Shown here: positions 16,697 through 25,634 of the stretch, piece by piece
How positions within the stretch are numbered: position 1 is the first letter of the stretch
Layout: each line of letters begins with the position of its first letter
From: CAWBLP01 sp963789495
GTDB lineage: Bacteria > Pseudomonadota > Alphaproteobacteria > Acetobacterales > Acetobacteraceae
NCBI GenBank assembly: GCA_963789495.1
Contig: CAWBLP010000018.1
Coordinates: forward strand, 248,001-312,000
DNA length: 64,000 nt
Direction of reading: 5' to 3'
Program-made: the position numbers and the translations under genes
Notes under the pieces: model-generated
The model's database searches: none
Told to the model about the DNA's origin: nothing
Seen by the model: only the letters and a program-made list of their open reading frames with translations

Positions 16697-17837
16697 CCAG
16701 ACCGAGCCGCGCCGCCCCCGCAGCGCCGAGATAGCCGATCCGTCCGCCGACGAAGGTAGCGACCACCCGCGCCGAATCGGGCTCCACCACCACCAGATCG
16801 CCGCGCAAACCCGGCGCGATCGAACCGCGATCGGCCAGACCGGCCGCCGCCGCCGGATTTGCCGAGATCAGCGCCCAGGCGCGCGGCAGCGTCAGCACGC
16901 CGCGGCCCGCCAGGATCAGCGCCGCCCGTAGCATGGCCGGGTAGAAATAGTCCGACGACAAGACGTTGCAGATGCCCGCCTCGGCCAGCCGCGCCGCCGA
17001 GGCCCAGCCCAGATGGGACCGTCCGCGCACCACGTTGGGACTGCCCATCACCACCCAGTCGCCGGCCGCACGCGCCGCCTCGCCCACCTCCTCCGCCATG
17101 GGAAATTCGCAGATCCGCGCCCCGCGCTCGCGGAACTCCGTGCGCACCGCGATCGACGGGTCGTCGTGGCTGGCGAGCGGAATGCCGGCCGCCCGCGCCG
17201 CCGCGCCGATCCGCGCCATGGCGGCCGGAACCTCGGCCGCCCGCGCCGCCACCCGGTCGGTCAGCGCCTGGAACGCGGCCATCTTCATCCCGGCCCGGTC
17301 GCTGTATTTCGCGCCCACCACCGGGTCTTCCAGCTTTTGCAGGATGGCCGGCGTGTGGTCGTTGAATGCCAGCAGATGCACCCGCCCCGCTGCGATATCG
17401 GCCAGCGCGGTGTCGAGTGCATCGAGGTTGTACGCCTCCCACCGCAGATGCACCCGCATGTCGCAGGTCCAGCGCCGCGCCTCCAGCGCGGTCAGCAGCG
17501 CACGCCAGGAGTCGAGGCTGCGCAGGCCCGGCTCCCAGGACAAAGTGATGCCATGAAAGGCGGTGGTGATGCCGTTGGCGAGCAGTTGTGCCTCGGTATC
17601 CGCCAGCCCGATCGGCGGCGGGAAATCCACCCCCGGGCGCGGCTGGATCTGCCGCTCGAACGCGTCGCCATGGATGTCGACGATGCCGGGCAGCACCAGC
17701 AGACCCGACGCATCCAGCGCCGAACCGCCACCGCCCGCATCGATGCCGGCGATGCAGCCATCCGCCAGGGTGACATCGGCGAGGGCCTCGCCCTCGGGCA
17801 GCAGAACGCGTCCGCCGACAATGCGCAGCCTGTCCAT
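16689..17837 (-). CDS. PhnM-like amidohydrolase, second copy
   Basis: A 382-residue metal-dependent hydrolase of the PhnM group, which removes diphosphate from alpha-D-ribose 1-methylphosphonate 5-triphosphate in the C-P lyase pathway. It has the N-terminal metal motif PGIVDIHGDAFER, later SHDDPS, and the C-terminal ADRGSIAPGLRGDLVVVE. It differs from the canonical PhnM at 23382-24518: HGDAF instead of HTDNL, and little identity in the first third. It follows phnF by 14 bases on the minus strand, divergent from the main operon. It may be a paralogue with a different phosphonate substrate or a spare PhnM. Confidence 0.85.
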   Translation of the reverse strand: MDRLRIVGGRVLLPEGEALADVTLADGCIAGIDAGGGGSALDASGLLVLPGIVDIHGDAFERQIQPRPGVDFPPPIGLADTEAQLLANGITTAFHGITLSWEPGLRSLDSWRALLTALEARRWTCDMRVHLRWEAYNLDALDTALADIAAGRVHLLAFNDHTPAILQKLEDPVVGAKYSDRAGMKMAAFQALTDRVAARAAEVPAAMARIGAAARAAGIPLASHDDPSIAVRTEFRERGARICEFPMAEEVGEAARAAGDWVVMGSPNVVRGRSHLGWASAARLAEAGICNVLSSDYFYPAMLRAALILAGRGVLTLPRAWALISANPAAAAGLADRGSIAPGLRGDLVVVEPDSARVVATFVGGRIGYLGAAGAARLGLAN

Positions 17838-17851
17838 CGTGATCCGGTTCC

Positions 17852-18610
17852 CTATGGTTCGAAGACGATCTGCACGCGCGGCGTCGGATAGAGCCCGACG
17901 GCGAACTCCACGATCGCCCCGCTGCGTTCCACATTGATGTTTTCCGCCACCAGCAGGGGGCGGCTGCGACCGGTGCGCAGCAGATCCGCCTCCTCGGCGC
18001 TGGGCAGCCGCGCGGTCACCCGGGTGAGCTGGCGCAGATAGTCCGACACGCCGACCGCCTGCAGCGCTTCGGTGATCCGCGACGTCGCACGCAGCGCTTC
18101 CAGCATGCCGCGCAGCCGGACCGCCGGAAAATAATGTCGGGTCAGGCTGACCGGCCGGTCGTCGGCGAAGCCCAGCCGCTCCAGCACCACCACCCGGCCG
18201 CCCGGCCGGATGCCCAGGCCGGCCGCCACCCGCGCATCGGCGGTGACCTCCTTCAGTTCCCGGATCTGGCCGGACGGCTCCTTGTTGTGGCGCCGGATCC
18301 ATTCGGCAAACCGGGTGCGCGGCTCGACGGCATAATCCAGCACGTCCTCGGCGACGAACGAGCCGCGCCCCTGCTCCACCCGCACCACGCCACTGCGCGA
18401 CAGCTCCTCCAGCGCGCGGCGGACGGTGTGGCGATTGACGCCGAACTGGCGGGACAGCTGCGCCTCGGTCGGCAGGCGGCTGCCGGGTTGACACTGGCCG
18501 GTGTCGATCTCGTGTCGGATGTGGCCGGCGATCTGCCGCCACAGCGCAACGCCTTCGCGACGCAGCACCGGATGGCTGGCCGGTTCATCCGTATCCTCGG
18601 GCAGCGTCAT
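17852..18610 (-). CDS. phnF: GntR/HutC family regulator of phosphonate metabolism
   Basis: A 252-residue regulator with an N-terminal GntR winged helix (VALWRQIAGHIRHEIDTGQCQPGSRLPTEAQLSRQFGVNRHTVRRALEELSRSGVVRVEQGRGSFV) and a C-terminal UTRA ligand-binding domain, as in PhnF. Its place divergent from phnG and next to a phnM-like gene fixes the assignment. The ATG at 18610 has GGATGA upstream; an ATG at 18625 is also possible and would add five residues. A TGTCTAGACA palindrome in the divergent spacer is a likely binding site. It is probably a repressor relieved by a phosphonate or a phosphate signal. Confidence 0.9.
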   Translation of the reverse strand: MTLPEDTDEPASHPVLRREGVALWRQIAGHIRHEIDTGQCQPGSRLPTEAQLSRQFGVNRHTVRRALEELSRSGVVRVEQGRGSFVAEDVLDYAVEPRTRFAEWIRRHNKEPSGQIRELKEVTADARVAAGLGIRPGGRVVVLERLGFADDRPVSLTRHYFPAVRLRGMLEALRATSRITEALQAVGVSDYLRQLTRVTARLPSAEEADLLRTGRSRPLLVAENINVERSGAIVEFAVGLYPTPRVQIVFEP

Positions 18611-18654
18611 GGTTAATTCATCCAACCGCGTCGCGTCCTGCGCAAGTTTCGGGA

Positions 18655-18691
18655 TTGACGCTAACCTGGGGCGCCGCTAGCTGTCTAGACA
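18655..18691 (+). promoter_or_regulatory. Candidate phnG promoter with PhnF operator
   Basis: TTGACG (18655-18660), a 17-base spacer and TAGCTG (18678-18683) form a plausible but weak sigma-70 promoter. The perfect 10-bp palindrome TGTCTAGACA (18682-18691) overlaps the -10 end, where a bound repressor would block transcription. It is the only strong dyad between the divergent phnF and phnG genes. Confidence 0.5.
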
Positions 18692-18714
18692 TCTAAACAA
18701 CATTCGATGCGCCC

Positions 18715-19212
18715 ATGGCTCCGCTCGACACCGACAACACCGCCGCGCCCGGCAACACAGCGCCCCACCCGGCCCGCCGCCGCTGGATGGCGGTGCTGGC
18801 CCGCGCCAGCCTGGAAACTCTGGACTCCACCCTCGCCGCCTGTGCGCCGCTGCCGGAATACACCTGCCTGCGCGGGCCGGAAGCCGGGCTGGTGATGCTG
18901 CGCGGCCGGGTCGGCGGTGCCGGCGGTGCCTTCAACCTCGGCGAGATGACGGTCACCCGCTGCACCGTGCGGACGGCGGATGGCCAAGTGGGCCACGCCT
19001 ATGTCACCGGCCGCGAGGAACGGCGCGCCGAGCTGGCGGCGCTGGCGGATGCGATGCTGCAGGATCCGCACCGTCGCGCCTTGGTGCAGCAGGCGGTGAT
19101 CGAACCGCTCGCCGCCACCCAGCAGGCCGCACGCGAAACCATCGCGGCGAAGGCCGCCGCGACCCAGGTGCAGTTCTTCGCCATGCAGACCATGCGGGCA
19201 GGAAATTCGTGA
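18715..19212 (+). CDS. phnG: C-P lyase complex subunit PhnG
   Basis: A 165-residue subunit of the carbon-phosphorus lyase core complex (PhnGHIJ). With PhnH and PhnI it makes the ribose 1-methylphosphonate triphosphate intermediate from ATP and an alkylphosphonate. Family segments are RRRWMAVLARASLETLD, GPEAGLVMLRGRVGGAGGAFNLGEMTVTRCTVR and GHAYVTGREERRAELAALADAMLQD. The C-terminal helix TIAAKAAATQVQFFAMQTM is typical. First gene of the plus-strand phn operon; its stop overlaps the phnH start. Confidence 0.95.
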   Translation: MAPLDTDNTAAPGNTAPHPARRRWMAVLARASLETLDSTLAACAPLPEYTCLRGPEAGLVMLRGRVGGAGGAFNLGEMTVTRCTVRTADGQVGHAYVTGREERRAELAALADAMLQDPHRRALVQQAVIEPLAATQQAARETIAAKAAATQVQFFAMQTMRAGNS

Positions 19213-19784
19213 TGACGATGACCGCCGGCTTCGCCGATCCCGTCATCGATGCCCAGGCCTGCTTCCGCGCGGTGCTGGACGCGATGGCGCGGCCCGGCCG
19301 CATCCAGTCGCTCGCCGCGCGGCTCGATCCGCCGGCGCCGCTCGATCCCGCCACCGCCGCGGTGCTGCTGACCCTGGTGGACCAGGAATCGCCGCTCTGG
19401 CTCGATGCGGGTGCGACAGCCGCACGCGACTGGATCGCGTTCCATTGCGGCGCCCCGGTCGCCGCCGATCCCGCCGCCTGCGCCTTCGCCCTCGCATGCG
19501 CGCCGGTCTCGCTCGATGCACTGCCGGCCGGCTCCCATGAGGCACCGGAACGCGCCGCCACGCTGATCCTGCAACTGAAGGCGATCGGCCGAGGGAGACG
19601 CTACATCCTGTCCGGTCCGGGATTGCGTGAACCGGCGCCGCTGCTGGTCGACGGCCTGCCGGCGGATTTCGCCGCCCAATGGCAGCGCAACCGTGCGCTG
19701 TTCCCGCGCGGCATCGATGTGATCCTGTGCGCCGGCATGCAGCTCGCGGCGCTGCCCCGTTCCGTCACACTGCAGGAGGGCTGA
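19212..19784 (+). CDS. phnH: C-P lyase complex subunit PhnH
   Basis: A 190-residue C-P lyase core subunit. The N-terminal motif AQACFRAVLDAMARPGRI and the C-terminal LSGPGLREPAPLLVDGLPADFAAQW...NRALFPRGIDVILCAG are diagnostic. The ATG at 19212 overlaps the phnG stop (TGATG); a GTG three bases earlier is possible. Three bases separate its stop from the phnI start. Confidence 0.95.
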   Translation: MTMTAGFADPVIDAQACFRAVLDAMARPGRIQSLAARLDPPAPLDPATAAVLLTLVDQESPLWLDAGATAARDWIAFHCGAPVAADPAACAFALACAPVSLDALPAGSHEAPERAATLILQLKAIGRGRRYILSGPGLREPAPLLVDGLPADFAAQWQRNRALFPRGIDVILCAGMQLAALPRSVTLQEG

Positions 19785-19787
19785 GCG

Positions 19788-20879
19788 ATGGCCTATGTCG
19801 CGGTCAAAGGCGGTGAGCGGGCGATCGACAATGCACATGGCTGGCTGGCCGAGGAACGCCGCGGCGATCCCGCCGTGCCCGAACTGTCCCTGCCGCAGAT
19901 CGAGCAGCAGCTTGGCCGGGCGGTTGACCGGGTGATGGGCGAAGGTTCCCTGTACGACAGGGAACTCGCGGCACTCGCGGTGAAACAGGCGCAGGGCGAT
20001 CTGATCGAGGCGGCGTTCCTGCTGCGCGCCTATCGCACCACCCTGCCCCGCTTTGCGTATTCCGGCCCGGTGGACACGGCTTCGATGCTGGTGCAGCGCC
20101 GCGTCTCCGCGGTATTCAAGGATCTGCCCGGCGGCCAGGTGCTCGGCCCCACCTACGACTACACCCACCGGTTGCTGGATTTCGCCCTGGCGGCGGACGG
20201 CAAGACCGCGCCGGCCATCCAGGGGGCAGCGGAGCGCACGCCGATGCCGCGCGTGTCGGACATCCTGGCGCATGAAGGCCTGATCGAGCGCGACCAGCCG
20301 GCGGACCAGCCTCCAGGCGATCTCACCCGCGAGCCGCTGAGCTTTCCGGCGCCGCGCGACGTGCGGCTGCAGGCGCTGTCCCGTGGCGACGAAGGATTCC
20401 TGCTGGCACTCGGCTATTCCACGCAGCGCGGCTATGGCGGCACCCATCCGTTCGCCGGGGAAATCCGCATGGGCACCGTCTCGGTCGAGATCGAGCCGCC
20501 GGAACTCGGTTTCGCCATCGATATCGGCGACGTCGTGCTGACCGAGTGCCAGATGGTGAACCAGTTCAAAGGCTCGAAGACGGTGCCGCCGCAATTCACC
20601 CGCGGCTACGGCCTGGTGTTCGGTTTCAGCGAGCGCAAGGCGATGGCGATGGCGCTGGTAGATCGCGCCATGCGCGCCGAGGAGCTGGGCGAAGACGTCA
20701 CCGCGCCGGCGCAGAACATCGAGTTCGTTGTCTACCACTCCGACAATATCGAGGCGACCGGCTTCGTGGAGCATCTGAAACTACCGCATTACGTGGATTT
20801 CCAGAGCGAGCTGGAAAGCGTCCGCCGCATGCGCCGCGAAGCCGCCCGCACTCCTGAGCCCGCGGAGGCCGCGGAATGA
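19788..20879 (+). CDS. phnI: C-P lyase complex subunit PhnI (nucleosidase component)
   Basis: A 363-residue subunit catalysing displacement of adenine from ATP by phosphonate within the C-P lyase complex. It begins MAYVAVKGGERAIDNAHGWL and contains PEIELQ-type SLPQIEQQLGRAVDRVMGEGSLYDRELAALAVKQAQGDLIEAAFLLRAYR and GYSTQRGYGGTHPFAGEIRMG, as in E. coli PhnI. A strong AGGAGG site in the phnH end precedes the ATG. Its stop is 52 bases before phnJ. Confidence 0.96.
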   Translation: MAYVAVKGGERAIDNAHGWLAEERRGDPAVPELSLPQIEQQLGRAVDRVMGEGSLYDRELAALAVKQAQGDLIEAAFLLRAYRTTLPRFAYSGPVDTASMLVQRRVSAVFKDLPGGQVLGPTYDYTHRLLDFALAADGKTAPAIQGAAERTPMPRVSDILAHEGLIERDQPADQPPGDLTREPLSFPAPRDVRLQALSRGDEGFLLALGYSTQRGYGGTHPFAGEIRMGTVSVEIEPPELGFAIDIGDVVLTECQMVNQFKGSKTVPPQFTRGYGLVFGFSERKAMAMALVDRAMRAEELGEDVTAPAQNIEFVVYHSDNIEATGFVEHLKLPHYVDFQSELESVRRMRREAARTPEPAEAAE

Positions 20880-20931
20880 TGGCTGCCGCATCAACACGGT
20901 CTCCGGCACCGGCAGCGAATCGAGCCACGCC

Positions 20932-21885
20932 ATGAAGGGCTACAACTTTGCCTATCTGGACGAGCAGACGAAGCGGATGATCCGCCGCGCGCTGTTGAAG
21001 GCGGTGGCGATCCCCGGCCACCAGGTGCCGTTCGGGTCCCGTGAAATGCCGCTGCCCTATGGCTGGGGCACCGGCGGCATCCAGGTGACCGCGTCGGTTA
21101 TCGGCCCGGACGACGTGCTGAAGGTGATCGACCAGGGCGCCGACGACACCACCAATGCGGTGTCGATCCGCCGCTTCTTCGCCCGCACCGCCGGCGTGCG
21201 CACCACCACGCAGACCGCCGACGCGACGCTGATCCAGACCCGGCATCGCATCCCTGAGACGAAGCTGCGTGACGACCAGATCATCGTGTATCAGGTGCCG
21301 CAGCCGGAGCCGCTGTCGCGACTGGAGCCAAGCCGGGTGGAAACGCGCCGCATGCATGCGCTGGCGGATTACGGATTGATGCATGTGAAACTATATGAGG
21401 ACATCGCCCGGTTCGGTCAGGTCTCGATCAGCTATGATTATCCGGTGATGGTGAACCATCGTTACTTGATGGCGCCGAGCCCGATACCGGCGTTTGATAA
21501 TCCGAAGCTGCATATGATGCCGGCGCTGCAGTTGTTTGGCGCCGGGCGGGAGAAACGCATCTACGCAGTGCCACCCTACACCGATGTGCGTTCGCTGGAT
21601 TTCGACGACCATCCGTTCCGCGCGTTTCGTGCGCCGCAACCTTGTGCACTGTGCGGGGCGACCGATGCCTACATGGATGAGGTCGTGGTGGACGATCGCG
21701 GCGGACGGCTGTTCGTCTGTTCGGATACCGATCACTGCGCGACACGCCGTGCCGACGGACATGTCGGCGCGGACGCGGGCAGCGAGACGTCTCCCCCTGC
21801 CCTCGCGCGCGGCTTGTGGGAGGACGCATCGGATGCAGGACCGGTTTCGCGGGCGGCATCCCGCAACGGGAGGGGGAAAGGGTGA
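20932..21885 (+). CDS. phnJ: C-P lyase radical SAM subunit PhnJ
   Basis: The catalytic subunit that breaks the carbon-phosphorus bond of ribose 1-methylphosphonate 5-phosphate by radical SAM chemistry, releasing a hydrocarbon such as methane. It carries the special cysteine set CX2CX21CX5C at C238, C241, C263 and C269, instead of CX3CX2C. At 317 residues it is about 35 longer than E. coli PhnJ; the extra C-terminal tail (from about 280) is low complexity. ATGs at 20876 and 20879 are out of frame, so the start is 20932. Confidence 0.96.
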   Translation: MKGYNFAYLDEQTKRMIRRALLKAVAIPGHQVPFGSREMPLPYGWGTGGIQVTASVIGPDDVLKVIDQGADDTTNAVSIRRFFARTAGVRTTTQTADATLIQTRHRIPETKLRDDQIIVYQVPQPEPLSRLEPSRVETRRMHALADYGLMHVKLYEDIARFGQVSISYDYPVMVNHRYLMAPSPIPAFDNPKLHMMPALQLFGAGREKRIYAVPPYTDVRSLDFDDHPFRAFRAPQPCALCGATDAYMDEVVVDDRGGRLFVCSDTDHCATRRADGHVGADAGSETSPPALARGLWEDASDAGPVSRAASRNGRGKG

Positions 21886-21890
21886 CTCCG

Positions 21891-22676
21891 ATGTCCCACC
21901 TGTCCAATGACACGCTGCTCGCCGCGCGCGGACTGACGCTCACCTTCGGCAGCATCCCGGCGCTGCGCGACGTCGACATCGACCTGTGGCCGGGCGAAAT
22001 GCTGGCGATCGTCGGCGAATCCGGCTCCGGCAAGACCACCTTGCTGAACGTGCTGTCCGGCCTGGCGCGGCCGGATGACGGCGCGGTGTGGTATCGCGAT
22101 CCCGACGGCCGGCTGCACGACGTGCACGCGATGCCGGCCCCTGCGTTGCGCGGATTGCATCGCTCCGACTGGGGCTTCGTGCATCAGGACCCGCGGCAGA
22201 ACCTGCGCATGAACGTCACCGCCGGCGGCAATGTCGGCGAGCGCCTGATGGCGCAGGGTGCGCGCCACTACAGCAACATCCGCGACCAGGCACTGCACTG
22301 GCTGGCGCAGGTCGAGATCGACGGCAACCGCATCGACGACCTGCCGCGCACCTTTTCCGGCGGCATGCTGCAACGGCTACAGATCGCGCGCACGCTGGTG
22401 ACGCATCCGCGCCTGGTGTTCATGGATGAGCCGACCGGCGGGCTGGACGTATCGGTGCAGGCGCGGCTGCTCGACCTGATCCGCACGTTGGTGGCGCGGC
22501 TGAACATCGCCGCGGTGCTGGTGACGCACGACATCGCCGTGGCGCGCCTACTGGCCCACCGCATTGCGGTGATGCAGCGCGGCCGCGTTGTGGAGACCGG
22601 ACTCACCGACCAGGTGCTGGACGATCCGCAACATCCCTATACGCAGCTTCTGGTCAGTTCGGTGCTGAATGCATAA
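21891..22676 (+). CDS. phnK: C-P lyase ABC-type subunit PhnK
   Basis: A 261-residue ABC ATPase that binds the C-P lyase core rather than a membrane permease. Walker A GESGSGKTT, QDPRQNLRMNVTAGGNVGERLM, signature FSGGMLQRLQIARTL and Walker B LVFMDEPTGGLD are present. ATG at 21891 preceded by GGGAGGGGG; a GTG nine bases upstream overlaps the phnJ stop. The gene overlaps phnL by eight bases. Confidence 0.94.
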   Translation: MSHLSNDTLLAARGLTLTFGSIPALRDVDIDLWPGEMLAIVGESGSGKTTLLNVLSGLARPDDGAVWYRDPDGRLHDVHAMPAPALRGLHRSDWGFVHQDPRQNLRMNVTAGGNVGERLMAQGARHYSNIRDQALHWLAQVEIDGNRIDDLPRTFSGGMLQRLQIARTLVTHPRLVFMDEPTGGLDVSVQARLLDLIRTLVARLNIAAVLVTHDIAVARLLAHRIAVMQRGRVVETGLTDQVLDDPQHPYTQLLVSSVLNA

Positions 22677-23385
22677 CTCCGCCATGCAACCGGTTATGCT
22701 CCGCACTGAAGCTTTGGCAAAGAGCTTCACCCTGCATCTGCGCGGCGGCCTGCATCTTCCCGTGCTGGCCGGCATCGATCTGGCGGTGCGCGCCGGCGAA
22801 TGCGTGGTGCTGTCCGGGCCGTCCGGCGCCGGCAAATCCACGCTGATGCGCAGCCTGTACGGCAATTACCGTGCGGCCAGCGGACGCATCCTGCTGCGCC
22901 ATCGCGGCGAACTGGTCGACCTGGCCACCGCCGATCCCCGCACCATCCTGGCGGTGCGGCGGGAAACCCTCGGCTATGTCAGCCAGTTCCTGCGCGTGGT
23001 GCCGCGGGTTTCGGCGCTCGATGTGGTCGCCGAGGTGATGCTCGCGCATGGCGCCGACACTGCGCAGGCCCGCGATACCGCCACGGCGCTGCTGCTGCGG
23101 CTGAACATTCCGCGCCGCCTGCACGCCTTGCCGCCCGCCACCTTCTCCGGCGGCGAACAGCAGCGGGTCAACCTGGCCCGCGGCTTCATCGCGGGCCATC
23201 CGGTGCTGCTGCTGGACGAGCCGACCGCGTCGCTGGATGCGGCGAATTCGGCCGTGGTGGTGGACATGATCCGTGACGCCAAGGCCCGCGGCACCGCCAT
23301 CATCGCGATCTGCCACGATGCCGAGGTGCGCGACGCCATCGCGGATCGCCTGTTTGCCCTGACGCCGTTACAAGACGCCGCATGA
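22669..23385 (+). CDS. phnL: C-P lyase ABC-type subunit PhnL
   Basis: A 238-residue ABC ATPase paired with PhnK. It closely follows E. coli PhnL: GECVVLSGPSGAGKSTLMRSLYGNY, GYVSQFLRVVPRVSALDVV, TFSGGEQQRVNLARGFI and LLLDEPTASLDAANS. The start at 22669 overlaps the phnK stop; an ATG at 22684 would also give a family-like N-terminus. Its last four bases overlap the phnM start (ATGA). Confidence 0.94.
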   Translation: MHNSAMQPVMLRTEALAKSFTLHLRGGLHLPVLAGIDLAVRAGECVVLSGPSGAGKSTLMRSLYGNYRAASGRILLRHRGELVDLATADPRTILAVRRETLGYVSQFLRVVPRVSALDVVAEVMLAHGADTAQARDTATALLLRLNIPRRLHALPPATFSGGEQQRVNLARGFIAGHPVLLLDEPTASLDAANSAVVVDMIRDAKARGTAIIAICHDAEVRDAIADRLFALTPLQDAA

Positions 23386-24518
23386 CCCAAGACATCATCC
23401 TGACCAACGCATTGCTGGTGCTGCCGGGCGCCACTCTGTCCGGCACCGTCGTGCTGCGCGACGACCGCATCGCCGATCTGCATCCCGGCCGCTCCGCCCT
23501 CTCGGCGGCGGTCGATCTCGACGGCGACTACCTGATTCCCGGCGTTGTCGATGTGCACACCGACAATCTCGAACGCCAGGTGCAGCCGCGTTCGCTGGCC
23601 CGCTGGCCGTCGCGTTCGGCGATGGTGGCGCATGACGCGCAATGCGCCGCCGCCGGCGTCACCACGGTGCTGGATGCGCTGTGCCTGGGCGATCTCGGGT
23701 TCGACAAGGAACGCATCCGCACCTTCCGCGATGGCGTGGCGGACCTCACCGCGCTCACCGAAGCGGCGCTGATGAAGGGCGACCACTACCTGCATCTGCG
23801 CTGCGAAGTGCCGGCCGCCGACATGCTGGACTTGTTCGATCCGGTGGCGGATCATCCGCGCGTGCGCATGGTCAGCCTGATGGACCACAGCCCGGGTGTC
23901 GGCCAGTACGCGAACCTCGACTTCTATCGCGCGCTGCGCCGCCGCGGCGGGTTGGACGACGCCTATATCGAACGCCGCATCCTGGAGCTGCAGGACCAGC
24001 GGGCGCGGCTGCGCGAGCCGAACCGGCGCGCCTTGCTGGACCGCGTTTCCGGCCGCGCCATCGCGCTGGCCAGCCACGACGACCGCACCGAACAGGAGAT
24101 CGCCGACAACGCCCGCGACGGCATCCGCATCAGCGAGTTTCCGGTGACCATGGCGGCGGCCCTCGCAGCCAAGCAGGCCGGCATGGCGGTCATTGCCGGG
24201 GCACCGAACATCGTGCGCGGCGGCTCGCATTCCGGCAACGTATCGGCTGCGGACATGTTGCGCGCCGGTGCGGTGGACGCCTTCGCATCGGACTACGTGC
24301 CGAACAGCCTGATCGAGGCGGCGTTCCACTGCGCGCGCAACGGCGTGGCGCTGCACGACGCGATCGCCATGATCACCGAGCACCCGGCCCGCATGGCGGG
24401 GCTGCCGGATCGCGGCCGCCTGGAGACAGGCCAACGGGCCGACCTGGTGCGGCTGCGCCTGCATGAGGACCTGCCGGTGGTGCGGCAGGTCTGGCGCGCC
24501 GGCGAGCGGGTGGCCTGA
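23382..24518 (+). CDS. phnM: Alpha-D-ribose 1-methylphosphonate 5-triphosphate diphosphatase
   Basis: A 378-residue amidohydrolase converting ribose 1-methylphosphonate triphosphate to the 5-phosphate and diphosphate, supplying the substrate of PhnJ. It has canonical metal and substrate motifs: PGVVDVHTDNLERQVQPRS, LMDHSPGVGQY, ASHDDRTEQE and GAPNIVRGGSHSGNVSA. This is the standard operon-encoded PhnM; the more divergent copy at 16689-17837 is a paralogue. It shares one base with the next start (TGATG). Confidence 0.95.
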   Translation: MTQDIILTNALLVLPGATLSGTVVLRDDRIADLHPGRSALSAAVDLDGDYLIPGVVDVHTDNLERQVQPRSLARWPSRSAMVAHDAQCAAAGVTTVLDALCLGDLGFDKERIRTFRDGVADLTALTEAALMKGDHYLHLRCEVPAADMLDLFDPVADHPRVRMVSLMDHSPGVGQYANLDFYRALRRRGGLDDAYIERRILELQDQRARLREPNRRALLDRVSGRAIALASHDDRTEQEIADNARDGIRISEFPVTMAAALAAKQAGMAVIAGAPNIVRGGSHSGNVSAADMLRAGAVDAFASDYVPNSLIEAAFHCARNGVALHDAIAMITEHPARMAGLPDRGRLETGQRADLVRLRLHEDLPVVRQVWRAGERVA

Positions 24519-25201
24519 TGGGTCCCGAGGCGCGCGTCGCGGTGTACTACGCGCCGCCACCGGATGATCCGCTGTTCGCCGCCGCATCATCATGGCTCGG
24601 CCGCGACGCGGAATCGAACGCGCCGCTGCCGCAGCCCGCTCTGCCCGACATCGCCGCCGTCACCGCGGAGCCGCGCGGCTACGGCTTCCACGCCACACTG
24701 AAGCCGCCGATGCGCCTGGCGGCCGGCCGCGCCTGGTCCGATCTGCTGCAGGCGGCGCGCGGGCTTGCCGACGAGCTGGCCCCGTTCGACCTGCCGCCGC
24801 TGGCGGTTTCGGACGTGCACGGGTTCCTGGCGTTGCGCGAGACCCAGCCAAGTGCACCGTTGCAGGCGCTGGCGGATGAATGCGTGGCGCGGCTGGACGG
24901 GTTTCGCGAACCGCCGACCGAGGCGGAGCTCGCGCGGCGCCGGCGGTCGGGCCTGACTCCGCAGCAGGATGCGATGCTGGTGCGGTGGGGCTATCCCTAC
25001 CTGTTCGACACCTGGTTCTTCCACATGACGCTGACCCGCCGGCTGACCCCGGCCGAGAAGGCGGTGTATCAACCAGCGGCGGAACGGCATTTCGCCGACA
25101 CGGCGCTGCTGCCGCGCCGGGTGCGCGACATCTGCCTGTTCACCCAGGCGCAGCCGAACGCGCCGTTCGTGATCGCCGAACGCCTGAAGCTGCGCGGCTG
25201 A
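24518..25201 (+). CDS. DUF1045 phosphonate-operon protein, 2H phosphoesterase superfamily
   Basis: A 227-residue protein of the DUF1045 family, usually encoded at the end of phn operons. Two His-x-Thr signatures of the 2H phosphodiesterase fold are visible, FHATLKPP near residue 51 and FHMTLTRR near 170. Relatives are proposed to process cyclic ribose phosphate products, a step carried out by PhnP in E. coli; phnP is absent here, which fits. It overlaps phnM and ends the operon. Confidence 0.88.
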   Translation: MGPEARVAVYYAPPPDDPLFAAASSWLGRDAESNAPLPQPALPDIAAVTAEPRGYGFHATLKPPMRLAAGRAWSDLLQAARGLADELAPFDLPPLAVSDVHGFLALRETQPSAPLQALADECVARLDGFREPPTEAELARRRRSGLTPQQDAMLVRWGYPYLFDTWFFHMTLTRRLTPAEKAVYQPAAERHFADTALLPRRVRDICLFTQAQPNAPFVIAERLKLRG

Positions 25202-25210
25202 TCCGGCTGC

Positions 25211-25234
25211 CAGGGCGGGCGGCGCGCCGCCCTG
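25211..25234. terminator. Hairpin between convergent phn and trxA genes
   Basis: CAGGGCGG (25211-25218) and CCGCCCTG (25227-25234) form an 8-bp GC stem just after the DUF1045 stop, between convergent genes. No T-tract is seen on either strand, so termination activity is only likely. Confidence 0.4.
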
Positions 25235-25255
25235 CACCGCGCCGCAGCCGCCTGC

Positions 25256-25582
25256 TCAGAGATTACTGCTCAGCCAGTCCTTTAGCCGTGACTTCGGCAG
25301 CGCGCCGACCTGGGTCGCGGCCGGCTTGCCGTCCTTGAACAGGATCAGTGTCGGAATGCCGCGGACCGCGTAGTTGTTCGGCGTCATCGGGTTCTCGTCG
25401 ATGTTCACCTTCGCCACGGTCAGCTTGCCGGCGAATTCACCGGCGAGTTCCTCCAGCGCCGGGCCGATCATCTTGCACGGCCCGCACCACTCCGCCCAGA
25501 AATCCACCAGCACCGGCTCGCTCGCCTTCAGCACATCGGTGTCGAAGCTCTCGTCGGTGACGGGTTTGGTGTTCGCGCTCAT
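25256..25582 (-). CDS. trxA: Thioredoxin
   Basis: A 108-residue cytoplasmic disulfide reductase with the active site WCGPC at 32-36, the cis-proline region GIPTLILFKDG, and normal thioredoxin length. Of two adjacent ATGs, 25582 is five bases after AGGA and is preferred to 25585. It follows addA on the same strand, an adjacency common in alphaproteobacteria, and is probably cotranscribed with it. Confidence 0.96.
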   Translation of the reverse strand: MSANTKPVTDESFDTDVLKASEPVLVDFWAEWCGPCKMIGPALEELAGEFAGKLTVAKVNIDENPMTPNNYAVRGIPTLILFKDGKPAATQVGALPKSRLKDWLSSNL

Positions 25583-25634
25583 CATGGTCCTCACTCGTTC
25601 GGTTGGTCGGGAGGTGGGGGGTCGCGGAAGCGGA

